DNA of 56,278 bases from NCBI RefSeq assembly GCF_947253065.1, contig NZ_CAMXWS010000012.1, positions 1 to 56,278 of the forward strand, read 5' to 3'. Shown here piece by piece: positions 8,575 to 18,021 of this stretch. The translations under genes and the position numbers were made by a program. Every line of letters begins with the position of its first letter. Position 1 is the first letter of the stretch. Under the pieces are notes generated by a model, which did no database searches, was not told where the DNA came from, and saw only the letters and a list, made by a program, of their open reading frames with translations. The DNA is from an uncultured Corynebacterium sp. (lineage in GTDB: Bacteria; Actinomycetota; Actinomycetes; Mycobacteriales; Mycobacteriaceae).

Positions 8575-11523
8575 ATGGCTCTTCTCATAGTCCTTGGGCT
8601 AGTCGCCGCGACTGTGGTGCTATCCCCCGTGTTGGTGCGCGCAATTGACCGCCGAGCAGGCTGGGTAATCGGGCCGGTGTTCTTCGCCGCGGCTGCGATC
8701 CTCGCTAACGCGGCTAAGGACGGCGCGACACCGACGTTCTCTACTACTTGGGCGAATGATTTGCTCGGGCCGGGCACCGTGGTGGAGCTCGGTTTACGGG
8801 CGGACGGGTTAAGCCTGTTCTTCGGGCTCCTCGCGCTGGTCATTGGCGGCATGGTGATGCTGTATTCCGCCGCCTATCTGCCTAAGAACGACGGCAATAC
8901 GAGCTTTTACACGATCATGACGGCTTTCTCGCTGTCCGTGCTGCTGCTCGTGACGGCGAGCGATGTCGTGGTGTTGTTCATCGGCTGGGAGCTCGTATCT
9001 ATCGCGTCGTTCTTGCTGATTGCCCGTTCAGGCTCGTCTGGCGAGGCTGGCTCGTTCCGCACGCTGGCGTTGACTTTCTTCGGCGGCCTGACGCTTCTGG
9101 CGGCTCTCGCAATTGCTGCGGTGAGCGCCGGCACCACACAACTCGACGGCATTCTGTCTTCCGATGTGTGGGCGTCCAACCCGCAGCTGACCACGACTGT
9201 GGCTGTCCTGATCGCGTTCTCCGGCTTCACTAAGGCCGCCCAGTTCCCGTTCCACTTCTGGCTGCCGGAGGCCATGGCGGCGGCGACCCCGGTCTCCGCA
9301 TTCCTGCACGCGGCCGCGGTGGTTAAGGCTGGCGTTTACCTGCTGCTTCGTTTCTCTACGATCTTTGGGTCGAACCCGACGTGGAACGTCATCCTGGTCA
9401 CCTTCGGTTTGGGTACGGCGCTGATGTCGGCACTGTTCGCCATCACGAAGACGGACCTGAAGCACCTCACCGCTTATTCGACGGTGTCTCACTTGGGCTG
9501 GATCGTGGCCGCGGTGGGTATCGGCACACCGGCGGCTTTCGCGGCGGCGCTCGTGCACACGTTGGCGCACGCACTGTTCAAGTCTTCGTTGTTCATGCTC
9601 ATCGGTGTCGTGGACCACGAGACGGGCACGCGCGATATCCGTCGCCTGGGCAAGATTTACGACAAGATGCCATTCACGTTCGCATCCGTCGTGGTCTCCG
9701 CGGCCTCCATGGCTGCGGTTCCGCCACTGTTCGGTTTCGTGTCCAAAGAGTCGATCCTGGAGGCCTTCCACTCGACGCAATACGGCGCGGTTTTGCTCGT
9801 CATCGCTGGCATCGCGGCATTTTTGACCTTCGTCTACTCGGCGAAGATCGTCTTCGGCGCATTCATCGACGGCACGCGCGACATGAGCGACGTCCACGAA
9901 GCGCCGGTCTCGCTTTGGCTGCCGGCAGCGTTGCCCGGTCTCATGTCCGTCCCGGTGGTCTTCGGGCTTTCGCTTATCGACGCCCCCGTCACCCGCGCTG
10001 TCCACTCCATCACCCAGGAGGATTCCTTCGAGTCGCACCTGGCTCTGTGGCATGGCGTGACGTGGCCGTTCATCGTGTCTGCGCTGGTCTTGGTCGCGGG
10101 TATTGCCTTCATCTTCGTGCGGAAGCAGGTGTACGCGGCACTGGAGAATAAGATGCTGCTGCCCTACACCGGCAATGAGATCCTGCGCATGATCGTCAAC
10201 GGCTCGACGGATATCGGGCGCGCTGCCGGCGCCATGGCCGATTCCTACAACCCGTCGCGCCACCTGAAGTGGCCGGTCGGCGTCATTGTGGCGCTGGGCT
10301 TGGCCACGATGCTTTTCACCACCGGTGTGGACGGTGTCGTCCCGGCGCCGCGCACCGAGGGCCTCACCAATTACTGGGATCTCCTGCCGCTTCTCATCAT
10401 CGTCGTGTCGGTGGTGGGCATGGTGGCAACCACCAAGCGCATGACGGCGGCGTTGCTGCTGGGCACCACCGGTGTCGGTGTGAGCCTGCAGATGCTGCTG
10501 CTCGGCGCTCCGGACGTGGCTCTGACGCAGTTCACGGTGGAAGCGCTCACCGTCGTGGTGATCATGATGGTGCTGCGCTACCAGCCGCGTCTGTTCCCGG
10601 ATGTGTCGAAGCGCCGCAAGACCTTGTCGGCTATCTTCGCGGTGGTGGCGGGCGTCGTGGCCTTCGCTGGCGTCTATGCCCTGACCGGCCGGCAGGACCG
10701 TTCCGAGCTAGCCATGTGGTACTTGAACGAGACGGGCCCGCTCACCGGCGGCGACAATATCGTCGCGGTGATTCTTGTGGAGTTCCGTAGCTTCGATACC
10801 TTGGGCGAGCTTTCCGTTTTGGGCATGGCCGCCGTGGTCATCGCCGCGGTCACATCCTCCGTGCCGCGCCACGACTTCCAGGAGGGCACCCGCCCCGCAC
10901 CGTTCGGCCAGTCCCGCCTGAACACCCTACCGCTGCGAAAGGTGACGAAGCTGATCGTCCCGATCCTCGTGGTGCTGTCCGTGCTGATCTTCTTCCGCGG
11001 CCACACCGTCCCGGGCGGCGGCTTCATCGCGGCGCTGGTCATGGCCACAGCATTCGTTCTCAGCTACCTGTCGCAGGGCTCCGACACTAATACCGTGGGT
11101 GAGAAGACCCCGGTCTACCTCGCGGGCGTCGGCGTGATCGTCGCGCTGACGGCCGGCTTCATCGGCTTCATCGAGGGCGGGTTCCTCTACGCCATCCACG
11201 GCGAGATCGCCGGGGAGCACATGACCACCTCGCTCATTTTCGACGCGGGCATCTACCTCGCTGTGCTCGGCATGCTCACCATGGCCATCAACGGCATGGG
11301 CGGCTACCTGCGCCCCGGCGCGGACCGCGAGCAGCTCGACTATCACCGCGGCGACGAGAACCCGCTTCCCGAGGTCCCCACCACGGCCGCTTCCGAGCAG
11401 ACCGTCGACCCCCGCCCACAGCCCATCAACCCGGCATCCGAGCCGGTGGACCTCGCCCGCGCCATCATCTCCGGTGCGCGCGGCAATCCCTCCAACGACA
11501 AGGAAAACGGAGGCGCACGATGA
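8575..11523 (+). CDS. mrpA: Na+/H+ antiporter subunit MrpA (fused A/B)
   Basis: 982 residues. The N-terminal two thirds is an NADH-quinone oxidoreductase ND5-like domain (about 14 TM) with the lysine/histidine-rich channel segment FPFHFWLPEAMAAATPVSAFLHAAAVVKAG. The C-terminal part carries an MrpB-like domain (about 800-930, RGHTVPGGGFIAALVMATAF). The enzyme exchanges Na+ for H+ across the membrane as part of a multisubunit complex for pH and salt homeostasis. The ATG at 8575 follows a GGAG box. ATGA overlap with mrpC shows coupling. No separate mrpB exists, as expected for the fusion. Confidence 0.95.
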   Translation: MALLIVLGLVAATVVLSPVLVRAIDRRAGWVIGPVFFAAAAILANAAKDGATPTFSTTWANDLLGPGTVVELGLRADGLSLFFGLLALVIGGMVMLYSAAYLPKNDGNTSFYTIMTAFSLSVLLLVTASDVVVLFIGWELVSIASFLLIARSGSSGEAGSFRTLALTFFGGLTLLAALAIAAVSAGTTQLDGILSSDVWASNPQLTTTVAVLIAFSGFTKAAQFPFHFWLPEAMAAATPVSAFLHAAAVVKAGVYLLLRFSTIFGSNPTWNVILVTFGLGTALMSALFAITKTDLKHLTAYSTVSHLGWIVAAVGIGTPAAFAAALVHTLAHALFKSSLFMLIGVVDHETGTRDIRRLGKIYDKMPFTFASVVVSAASMAAVPPLFGFVSKESILEAFHSTQYGAVLLVIAGIAAFLTFVYSAKIVFGAFIDGTRDMSDVHEAPVSLWLPAALPGLMSVPVVFGLSLIDAPVTRAVHSITQEDSFESHLALWHGVTWPFIVSALVLVAGIAFIFVRKQVYAALENKMLLPYTGNEILRMIVNGSTDIGRAAGAMADSYNPSRHLKWPVGVIVALGLATMLFTTGVDGVVPAPRTEGLTNYWDLLPLLIIVVSVVGMVATTKRMTAALLLGTTGVGVSLQMLLLGAPDVALTQFTVEALTVVVIMMVLRYQPRLFPDVSKRRKTLSAIFAVVAGVVAFAGVYALTGRQDRSELAMWYLNETGPLTGGDNIVAVILVEFRSFDTLGELSVLGMAAVVIAAVTSSVPRHDFQEGTRPAPFGQSRLNTLPLRKVTKLIVPILVVLSVLIFFRGHTVPGGGFIAALVMATAFVLSYLSQGSDTNTVGEKTPVYLAGVGVIVALTAGFIGFIEGGFLYAIHGEIAGEHMTTSLIFDAGIYLAVLGMLTMAINGMGGYLRPGADREQLDYHRGDENPLPEVPTTAASEQTVDPRPQPINPASEPVDLARAIISGARGNPSNDKENGGAR

Positions 11524-11909
11524 TCTACGCAGCTACCGTCGGAATCCTCATCGCGGGGGCGGTGTACCTGATCATGCAGCGTGGCATGGTGCGCATCGTC
11601 TTCGGCATGTCGCTGCTCGGCCACGCAGGCAACTTGATGCTGCTGGCCGCCGGCAACGGGGCATGGCGCGGGGAAGCATTCCCTTCCACGACCCCGATGG
11701 GCCAGATGGCGGACCCGCTCCCCCAGGCATTCGTCCTCACAGCCATTGTGATCGCGATGGCCACTACGACGATCCTGCTTCTCATGGCAGCACTCGGGCG
11801 TGACGACGACACCATCGACAACATTCTCGATGCCGAACAGGAAGCTAAGCTCGGCCCCGACGCCCTCACCACCGCCGGCCGCAAGGCCCACAAGGGGGTG
11901 CGTGGCTAA
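11520..11909 (+). CDS. mrpC: Na+/H+ antiporter subunit MrpC
   Basis: 129 residues with three transmembrane helices and a NuoK-like core (FGMSLLGHAGNLMLLAAG, then a QAFVLTAIVIAMATTTILLLM helix). It is a structural subunit of the Mrp complex. It starts within the mrpA stop (ATGA), and its own TAA overlaps the mrpD ATG (TAATG). Confidence 0.93.
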   Translation: MIYAATVGILIAGAVYLIMQRGMVRIVFGMSLLGHAGNLMLLAAGNGAWRGEAFPSTTPMGQMADPLPQAFVLTAIVIAMATTTILLLMAALGRDDDTIDNILDAEQEAKLGPDALTTAGRKAHKGVRG

Positions 11910-13438
11910 TGGCGCCTGAGGCATTCCTCCCCGTTTTCATCGCCCTGCCGCTCATTGTCGCGGCGATCACGGCGATCTCCCCCTGGCGCGCCCTCAACAG
12001 CGCGCTGGGGCTGATCATCCCGGCCGTCAACCTGGCCGGCGGCATCTGGCTCTACGCCCACACCGCCGAGCACGGGACGATCGGCCACGTCATCGGCCTC
12101 TACCCCGGTGGCGCCGGCATTGCGCTCGGCGGCGACCAGTTCTCCGCGATCATGCTCATCACCACGATGCTGGTGGCCCTGATCTCCAACTGGTTCGCCA
12201 TCGTTTCCGGCGAAACCCACGCGCGGTACTACACCCCTCTGTCCCTGGTGCTGCTCACCGGCGTCTCAGGCGCGCTGCTCACGGCGGATTTGTTCAACTT
12301 CTTCGTCATGATCGAGGTCATGCTGCTGCCGTCCTACGGCCTGATCGCCATGACCGGCACACGCCACCGTCTCCAGTCGGCGCGCCTATTCGTCCTGGTG
12401 AACCTCTCTGCATCGACCTTCCTGCTCATCGGTGTCGGCTTCGTCTACGCGGTCACCGGCGCAGTCAATATCGGTGCACTGAAGGGAGCAGCGGCCGGCA
12501 ACGGCCCCGTCACCGTCGCGATGGGCATCGTGGTCGCAGCCATCTGCGCCAAGGCCGCCGTATTCCCGCTGCATACGTGGTTGCCGCGGACGTACACGTC
12601 GACAAGCGCTGCTGTCATGGGACTGTTCTCGGGCCTGCACACGAAGGTCGCGGTGTACATGCTGTTCCGCATCTGGGTCGTCATCTTCGACATGGACCCG
12701 CGCTGGAACTGGCTGATCATCGCCGTGATGGTGGTCTCCATGCTCGTCGGCGCGTACGCCGGGCTCGCGGAATCCACGATCCGCCAGGTGCTCGGCTACC
12801 AGATGGTCAACGGCATGCCGTTCATCCTCATCATGCTCGCATTCACGCAGGAAGACCCGCGGTACGCGCTCGCCGCTGGCCTGATGTATACGCTGCACCA
12901 CATGATCACGATCGGTGCGCTGACCCTCAACTCCGGCGCGATCGAGGAGACCTACGGCACCGGCACGATTTCCAAGTTGTCCGGTCTGGCGCGCCGTGAT
13001 CCGCTCACCGCGACCGTGTTCGCAGCGGGCGCGTTCTCCGTCATCGGCTTCCCGCCGTTCTCCGGTCTGTGGGGCAAGGTCACCCTCGTCTTCGCGGCTG
13101 CAAACCCCGGCGACGCACGCTCCTGGGTGGTCATCGCCGCGATCATCATCGCGTCCTTCGGTGCGATGCTGGCCATGTTCCGCGCTTGGCGGGAGGTCTT
13201 CTGGGGCAAGCCAATGCAGCGATTCCCGGGGAATCTCAACGTGCGTGGGGCGTTGCTGGCGCCGTCGGCAAGCTTGATGCTCATCTCTCTCGCGATGTTC
13301 CTCGCCGCCGGCCCGCTGTGGGGCGCAACGACGGCATCGGTCGACGCGCTTTTGGACGTCGACGCCTACTCCACCGCCGTCCTCGGCGCCGACCCCGTCG
13401 GAGTGCCCGACACCGCTAACCTGCAAGGGGGCCAATAA
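11909..13438 (+). CDS. mrpD: Na+/H+ antiporter subunit MrpD
   Basis: 509 residues, an ND2/ND4-like antiporter subunit with about 14 transmembrane helices. The conserved FFVMIEVMLLPSYGL glutamate segment and the KAAVFPLHTWLPRTYTS loop are present. MrpD is one of the two proton-translocating subunits. TAATG overlaps occur at both ends, so it is translationally coupled to mrpC and mrpE. Confidence 0.94.
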   Translation: MAPEAFLPVFIALPLIVAAITAISPWRALNSALGLIIPAVNLAGGIWLYAHTAEHGTIGHVIGLYPGGAGIALGGDQFSAIMLITTMLVALISNWFAIVSGETHARYYTPLSLVLLTGVSGALLTADLFNFFVMIEVMLLPSYGLIAMTGTRHRLQSARLFVLVNLSASTFLLIGVGFVYAVTGAVNIGALKGAAAGNGPVTVAMGIVVAAICAKAAVFPLHTWLPRTYTSTSAAVMGLFSGLHTKVAVYMLFRIWVVIFDMDPRWNWLIIAVMVVSMLVGAYAGLAESTIRQVLGYQMVNGMPFILIMLAFTQEDPRYALAAGLMYTLHHMITIGALTLNSGAIEETYGTGTISKLSGLARRDPLTATVFAAGAFSVIGFPPFSGLWGKVTLVFAAANPGDARSWVVIAAIIIASFGAMLAMFRAWREVFWGKPMQRFPGNLNVRGALLAPSASLMLISLAMFLAAGPLWGATTASVDALLDVDAYSTAVLGADPVGVPDTANLQGGQ

Positions 13439-13947
13439 TGAGAACAATCCTGCACGGCATCGGCTACTTCTTCTGGATCGTCAAGGAGATCATCATCGCT
13501 GGGTTCAGCACCGCATTCGCCGCGCTGCGCCCGAACTCCGGCATCGACCCCATCATCATCTACTACCCGCTGCGTATCGACGGCGACTGGGAACTCTTCT
13601 GGTTCTCCACCTCCGTCACCGCGACCCCGTCCACCTTGTCCTTCGGCTTCCGCGAGAACGTCGGCGATAAACCCCGCATCATGCTCGTCCAGGCAGCCTT
13701 CGGCTCCAACCCCGAAGACATCGTCGCCGGTCTCGCCGACATGGAGGAGCACGTCGCCCCGCGCGTCAAGAACACCCCGATCGACCCCGCGCAGGTGCTG
13801 TGGGAACCGTACGAGGACTTCCGCAACCGCCTCAACCCCGATGCCGCCGACCCCGTCGACGCCGCCGACCACGCCCGCCGTCAACGCCGCGCACGGGCCC
13901 GCGCCCGCAAGCGCCGTGCAGAGCGCGCCACGAAAGAGAGCAACTAA
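13438..13947 (+). CDS. mrpE: Na+/H+ antiporter subunit MrpE
   Basis: 169 residues: an N-terminal membrane segment, then a cytoplasmic MrpE domain (IIYYPLRIDGDWELFWFSTSVTATP and GFRENVGDKPRIMLVQAAF). The C-terminal tail is extremely Arg/Ala-rich (RRQRRARARARKRRAERA), which is longer and more basic than in typical MrpE and may bind anionic lipid or nucleic acid (inference). It overlaps mrpD by one base. Confidence 0.9.
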   Translation: MRTILHGIGYFFWIVKEIIIAGFSTAFAALRPNSGIDPIIIYYPLRIDGDWELFWFSTSVTATPSTLSFGFRENVGDKPRIMLVQAAFGSNPEDIVAGLADMEEHVAPRVKNTPIDPAQVLWEPYEDFRNRLNPDAADPVDAADHARRQRRARARARKRRAERATKESN

Positions 13948-13949
13948 CC

Positions 13950-14216
13950 ATGTTTGAAACGATCCTCACCGTCTGCATCGGCATCATGGCCGTATGCATG
14001 GTCGTCGGGCTGCTAGCGATCCTGCGGTCGAAAGACGAGCTCAACAGAGCTGTCATGGCGGATTACATCTTCTACACGATGGTCTGCCTCTACCTCATCT
14101 GGACGCTGTTCAACGACACGTTCATCGGCTACGAGATCGCGATCCTCGCCGCGCTCGTTTGCGGCGCGATCCCGACGCTGTCGATGTCCCGCATCATCTC
14201 GAGGGGGCGCCGCTAA
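13950..14216 (+). CDS. mrpF: Na+/H+ antiporter subunit MrpF
   Basis: 88 residues with three transmembrane helices and the family pattern AILRSKDELNRAVMADYIFYTMV. It is a small structural subunit of the Mrp complex. The ATG at 13950 lies 2 bp after the mrpE stop, and its stop overlaps the mrpG start (TAATG). Confidence 0.92.
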   Translation: MFETILTVCIGIMAVCMVVGLLAILRSKDELNRAVMADYIFYTMVCLYLIWTLFNDTFIGYEIAILAALVCGAIPTLSMSRIISRGRR

Positions 14217-14563
14217 TGGCTATCTGGCAGATCATCGTTCTGGTTTTTGTGTTCCTCGCCGTTTTCATGTCGGTGGCGACGCTCATCCTGCAGTTGCGCG
14301 CCCCCAACGCGCTTACCCGCGTCAATTTGCTCGGCCCGCTGGTGTGCATCGCTTTCCCGGCGCTCATCCTGGCCAAGCTGACGGCTGATTGGGCCACCGA
14401 GGGCTTCAACGCGGGCGATTTCATCCGCGCCGTCATCGCCATCTTGGGCGTGTGGATCGTCGGTTCGGTCGGGTCATTCATCATGGGCCGCGCAATCCAC
14501 GGTGTCACCGTCGTCGATCCGCGCGCCGCGCTGTTGCGCGAAGAGCGCGCGAAAAAGCACTAA
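14216..14563 (+). CDS. mrpG: Na+/H+ antiporter subunit MrpG
   Basis: 115 residues with three membrane helices. The MnhG/PhaG region with RAPNALTRVNLLGPLVCIAFP is recognisable, followed by a short charged tail. It is the last gene of the mrpACDEFG operon. A GCTTATCGACG copy (14565-14575) and a terminator follow immediately. Confidence 0.9.
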   Translation: MAIWQIIVLVFVFLAVFMSVATLILQLRAPNALTRVNLLGPLVCIAFPALILAKLTADWATEGFNAGDFIRAVIAILGVWIVGSVGSFIMGRAIHGVTVVDPRAALLREERAKKH

Positions 14564-14583
14564 CGCTTATCGACGCACACTAA

Positions 14584-14626
14584 AGCCCCGCCGGCCCTGC
14601 ATTTCCTTGCAGTGTCGGCGGGGCTT
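14584..14626. terminator. Bidirectional terminator between mrpG and katA
   Basis: The outer stem AAGCCCCGCCG pairs with CGGCGGGGCTT and an inner CTGCA/TGCAG extension is visible. It sits between convergent mrpG and katA and has A/T residues on both sides, so it can serve both strands. Confidence 0.75.
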
Positions 14627-14640
14627 AGCTGTGCTTGGTG

Positions 14641-16200
14641 TTAAGCGTTCTTGCGCTTCTCTGCCAGCACCTCACGGAGCTTGGTCTCGAGGTCAGCGTC
14701 GACCTTGCCCCAGTAGGCGAAGGTGCGCTCCTCGACGTCCTTGTCCTTGATCGGCAGCATCTTGTTGGTCACGTTGTGGACGAAACGCTCACGCTCACCG
14801 TCGTCGAAGACATCACGGTAGAGCTCGCCTGCCTGAGCGAAGTCATCGTCCTCAGCGTGCTTGACGTATGCAGCGCGGACCAGGTCGGTGCCGTGCGGAT
14901 CCGGGTTGACGTAGAGGTCCTCTGCCTGGCCGTAGGTGGTGTGGTTGGAGGAGGAATCCTCACCGTTGTCCAGGTAGCCAGCGCCCTTCTCGGTGCGGTT
15001 CGGGGAGTAGTTCGGCTCGCCCTCGTTGTTGAAGAAGAACGCCATCGGGCCACGCTCTGCGTAGGTGTTCACCGGCACGATCGGCTGGTTAACCGGCAGG
15101 TCCTTGTAGTTCGGTCCGATGCGGTAGCGGTGCTGGTCGGCGTATGCGAAGACACGGCCCTGCAGCATGCGGTCCGGGGACAGGCCGACGCCCGGAACGA
15201 TGTTGGCCGGGTCGAGAGCCATCTGCTCGATCTGTGCGTGGTAGTTCTTCGGGTTGCGGTTGAGCACGAAGTAGCCCACGTCCACCAGCGGGTAATCCTT
15301 CTGGGACCAGGTCTTGGTCAGGTCGAACGGGTTGAAGCGGTAGTTCTCCGCATCCTCAAACGGCATGATCTGGACCTTGACATCCCAGACCGGGTAGTCG
15401 CCGCGCTCGATAGCCTCGAAGAGGTCCTGACGGTGGTAGTCAGCGTTCTCGCCGGCAACCTTGGCTGCCTCTTCGTCGGTGAAGCACTCCCAGCCCTGAC
15501 GGGTCTTGAAGTGGTACTTGATCCAGACTGCGTCGCCCTCTTCGTTGACCCACTGGAAGGTGTGGGAACCGAAGCCGTCCTGGTGACGGGAGGTCTTCGG
15601 GGTGCCACGGTCACCGAGCAGGTAGGTCACCTGGTGAGCGGACTCAGGGGTGCGGGTCCAGAAGTCCCACTGCATCTCGTCGTCACGCAGGCCGGAGTCC
15701 GGCTGGCGCTTCTGGGAGTGGATGAAGTCCGGGAACTTAACCGGGTCGCGGAGGAAGAACGTCGGGGTGTTGTTGCCCACGATGTCGTAGTTGCCGTCCT
15801 CGGTCCAGAAACGCAGTGCGAAGCCGTGGACGTCGCGCCAGGTATCCGGGGAGCCTGCTTCACCAGCAACGGTGGAGAAGCGAACAGCCATCGGGGTAAC
15901 GGTGCCCGGCTGGAACAGCTTCGCCTTGGTGTACTTGGACACGTCCTCGGTGATGTGCAGCTCACCGAAAGCGCCGTGGCCCTTTGCGTGCGGGATGCGC
16001 TCAGGGACGTTCTCACGGTTGAAGTGAGCCAGCTTCTCGACGAGGTGAATGTCGTCGAGCAGATTCGGCCCCTGCGGGCCAGCGGTGATAGAAATATTTT
16101 CCGATGCGACCGGCTGGCCGCCCAGACGAGTGGTCTTGCCATTGCCGGCAGCGCGCTCGCCCTTCTTCACAATGTCTTCTGCGGGATTCTTATCAGCCAT
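14641..16200 (-). CDS. katA: Monofunctional haem catalase
   Basis: 519 residues, a small-subunit clade catalase that converts H2O2 to water and oxygen in the cytoplasm. Seen are NRENVPERIPHAKGHGAFG (active-site histidine region), RFSTVAGEAGSPDTWRD, the asparagine region GNNTPTFFLRDP, and the proximal haem tyrosine in RVFAYADQHRYR. The ATG at 16200 follows GAGGAGG by 9 nt and is preferred over an upstream in-frame ATG. It is divergent from sigC, as I recall in C. glutamicum. Confidence 0.95.
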   Translation of the reverse strand: MADKNPAEDIVKKGERAAGNGKTTRLGGQPVASENISITAGPQGPNLLDDIHLVEKLAHFNRENVPERIPHAKGHGAFGELHITEDVSKYTKAKLFQPGTVTPMAVRFSTVAGEAGSPDTWRDVHGFALRFWTEDGNYDIVGNNTPTFFLRDPVKFPDFIHSQKRQPDSGLRDDEMQWDFWTRTPESAHQVTYLLGDRGTPKTSRHQDGFGSHTFQWVNEEGDAVWIKYHFKTRQGWECFTDEEAAKVAGENADYHRQDLFEAIERGDYPVWDVKVQIMPFEDAENYRFNPFDLTKTWSQKDYPLVDVGYFVLNRNPKNYHAQIEQMALDPANIVPGVGLSPDRMLQGRVFAYADQHRYRIGPNYKDLPVNQPIVPVNTYAERGPMAFFFNNEGEPNYSPNRTEKGAGYLDNGEDSSSNHTTYGQAEDLYVNPDPHGTDLVRAAYVKHAEDDDFAQAGELYRDVFDDGERERFVHNVTNKMLPIKDKDVEERTFAYWGKVDADLETKLREVLAEKRKNA

Positions 16201-16375
16201 TAAGTGGCCCTCCTCGTTGCTATCAGGTTTCTTCTCTGATGCGTCCGACACTACGCACGCTAAATGTGAGCTTCAACCAAGTTCGCCCTAACTCATTCCT
16301 TTGTTTGAACCAGTAGCCAGGATGCTTTCAGCTTGCCGGTGGTTAGAGGGCATCGTTCGCAGGTCAAAGCAATTC

Positions 16376-16960
16376 ATGCTGGTAACGTCAGCACTCGTGA
16401 ATAAAAGGGACGACGCTTATGTCACGGACTTGGCTTTGCGCGCCGGCCGTGGCGATAAGGCAGCGTTGTCTGAATTCATTCGCGCGACCCACGACGATGT
16501 GTGGCGGCTGTTGGCCCACCTTGCTGGCCGGGAGCAGGCGGACGATTTGACGCAGGAGACGTACCTGCGGGTGTTGGGGGCGCTCCCCCGGTTCGCGGCA
16601 CGGTCGAGTGCGCGGACGTGGTTGCTGTCGTTGGCGCGGCGCGCGTGGGTGGACTCGGTGCGGCATGACATGGCGCGTCCGCGCAAGGCTGCAGCGGAAT
16701 ATGATGATGTCGCTGCACAGCAGCCCAGCAGGGACAATCCGAATACATGGTCCGAGGTGATGGACGCACGCCAGCTTCTTGACGAGCTCGCGCCCGAACG
16801 TCGCGAAGCTCTCATCCTCACGCAGGTGCTGGGCTACACGTATGAGGAGGCGGCGAAGATCGCGAATGTGCGCGTGGGCACGATCAGGTCACGAGTTGCT
16901 CGTGCCCGACGCGACCTGGTGGCAGCGTCGGGCACGGATACGGGAGAAAACTGGAACTAA
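16376..16960 (+). CDS. sigC: ECF RNA polymerase sigma factor SigC
   Basis: About 194 residues. Region 2 shows EFIRATHDDVWRLLAHLAGREQADDLTQETYLRVL, and region 4 shows LAPERREALILTQVLGYTYEEAAKIANVRVGTIRSRVARAR. It directs RNA polymerase to a dedicated promoter set. Gene position beside katA and asd matches C. glutamicum sigC, which from memory responds to copper/electron-transport stress. The start is uncertain: ATG at 16376, a GTG at 16397, or an upstream ATG. No anti-sigma gene is adjacent. Its stop overlaps the asd stop by 2 bp in convergent orientation. Confidence 0.85.
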   Translation: MLVTSALVNKRDDAYVTDLALRAGRGDKAALSEFIRATHDDVWRLLAHLAGREQADDLTQETYLRVLGALPRFAARSSARTWLLSLARRAWVDSVRHDMARPRKAAAEYDDVAAQQPSRDNPNTWSEVMDARQLLDELAPERREALILTQVLGYTYEEAAKIANVRVGTIRSRVARARRDLVAASGTDTGENWN

Positions 16961-17988
16961 ACCAGCAGCTCTGCGATCTGGATGGTGTTCAGTGCAGCAC
17001 CCTTGCGCAGGTTGTCGCCGGAGACGACGAAGATGAGGCCGCGGTTGTCATCGACGGTCTGGTCCTGGCGGATGCGGCCGACAAAGGAGTCGTCCTTACC
17101 AGCGGCCAGAAGCGGGGTGGGGACGTCGACGACGGTGACACCCGGTGCGTCGTTAAGCACGCTTTGTGCTTCTTCGGGCGTGATGGGGCGCTCGAATTCA
17201 GCGTGGACGACCATGGTGTGGCCGGTGAAAACGGGGACGCGGACGCAGGTGCCGGAGACCTTCAGGTCCGGCAGGCCGAGGATCTTGCGGGACTCGTTAC
17301 GCAGCTTTTGCTCTTCGTCGGTTTCGTTCGTGCCATCGTCGACGAAATTGCCAGCCATCGGCAGCGCATTGAACGCGATCGGTGCGACGTACGGGCCACA
17401 GTCCTCCGGCGCGAGAACAGATCCGTCATGGGTGAGGTCCACATTGTGGTCCCCGACCTCAGCGACCTGCTTCGCCAGCGTTTCCACACCAGCCAGGCCG
17501 GAGCCCGACACCGCCTGGTAGGAGGCGACGCGCATGGTGGTCAACCCCGCCGCGTTGTTAAGCGCCTTGGCAACCGGCATGACCGCCATCGTCGTGCAAT
17601 TCGGGTTCGCGATGATGCCCTTCGGCGGATTCTTCGCCTCTCCTGGGTTGACCTCGGAGACAATCAGCGGGACATCGGGGTCTTTGCGCCATGCGGAGGA
17701 ATTGTCCACGACCGTCGCACCTGCTTCCGCGAAGACCGGTGCCCACTCCTTCGACGTGGAACCGCCAGCGGAGAACAGCGCAATGTCGACGTCCTTGACG
17801 GACTCCGGCGTGATCTGGGTGAGGTCCTCAACCACGATCTTCTCGTCGCGGAACTCGATTTCCTTGCCAGCAGAGCGCGGCGATGCGAAAAAGCGCACGG
17901 TATCTGCCGGGAAATCACGCTCCTGCAGGATATCGCGCATCACGCGCCCAACTTGGCCGGTGGCTCCGACGACTGCGACGGTGGTCAT
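16957..17988 (-). CDS. asd: Aspartate-semialdehyde dehydrogenase
   Basis: 343 residues. It reduces aspartyl phosphate to aspartate semialdehyde with NADPH, supplying the lysine, threonine, methionine and diaminopimelate pathways. An N-terminal GATGQVGRVM nucleotide loop, the active-site cysteine in IIANPNCTTM, the SGSGLAG loop and the HTMVVHAEF histidine region are visible. It lies downstream of lysC with a 33-bp gap, the classical lysC-asd operon of corynebacteria. Confidence 0.96.
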   Translation of the reverse strand: MTTVAVVGATGQVGRVMRDILQERDFPADTVRFFASPRSAGKEIEFRDEKIVVEDLTQITPESVKDVDIALFSAGGSTSKEWAPVFAEAGATVVDNSSAWRKDPDVPLIVSEVNPGEAKNPPKGIIANPNCTTMAVMPVAKALNNAAGLTTMRVASYQAVSGSGLAGVETLAKQVAEVGDHNVDLTHDGSVLAPEDCGPYVAPIAFNALPMAGNFVDDGTNETDEEQKLRNESRKILGLPDLKVSGTCVRVPVFTGHTMVVHAEFERPITPEEAQSVLNDAPGVTVVDVPTPLLAAGKDDSFVGRIRQDQTVDDNRGLIFVVSGDNLRKGAALNTIQIAELLV

Positions 17989-18021
17989 GAAACTCGCTCC
18001 TATCTAAATTTCAGTGCGTAA

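Noticed and set aside
9028..10263. Long antisense frame within mrpA
   Set aside because: Highly charged shadow of a membrane protein gene in GC-rich DNA; the plus strand encodes a complete MrpA.
12386..13447. Long antisense frame within mrpD
   Set aside because: Shadow frame; the plus-strand gene is complete and coupled to its neighbours.
14635..16203. 522-residue open frame antisense to katA
   Set aside because: It mirrors the catalase codon structure on the opposite strand, has no ribosome site and no recognisable domain.
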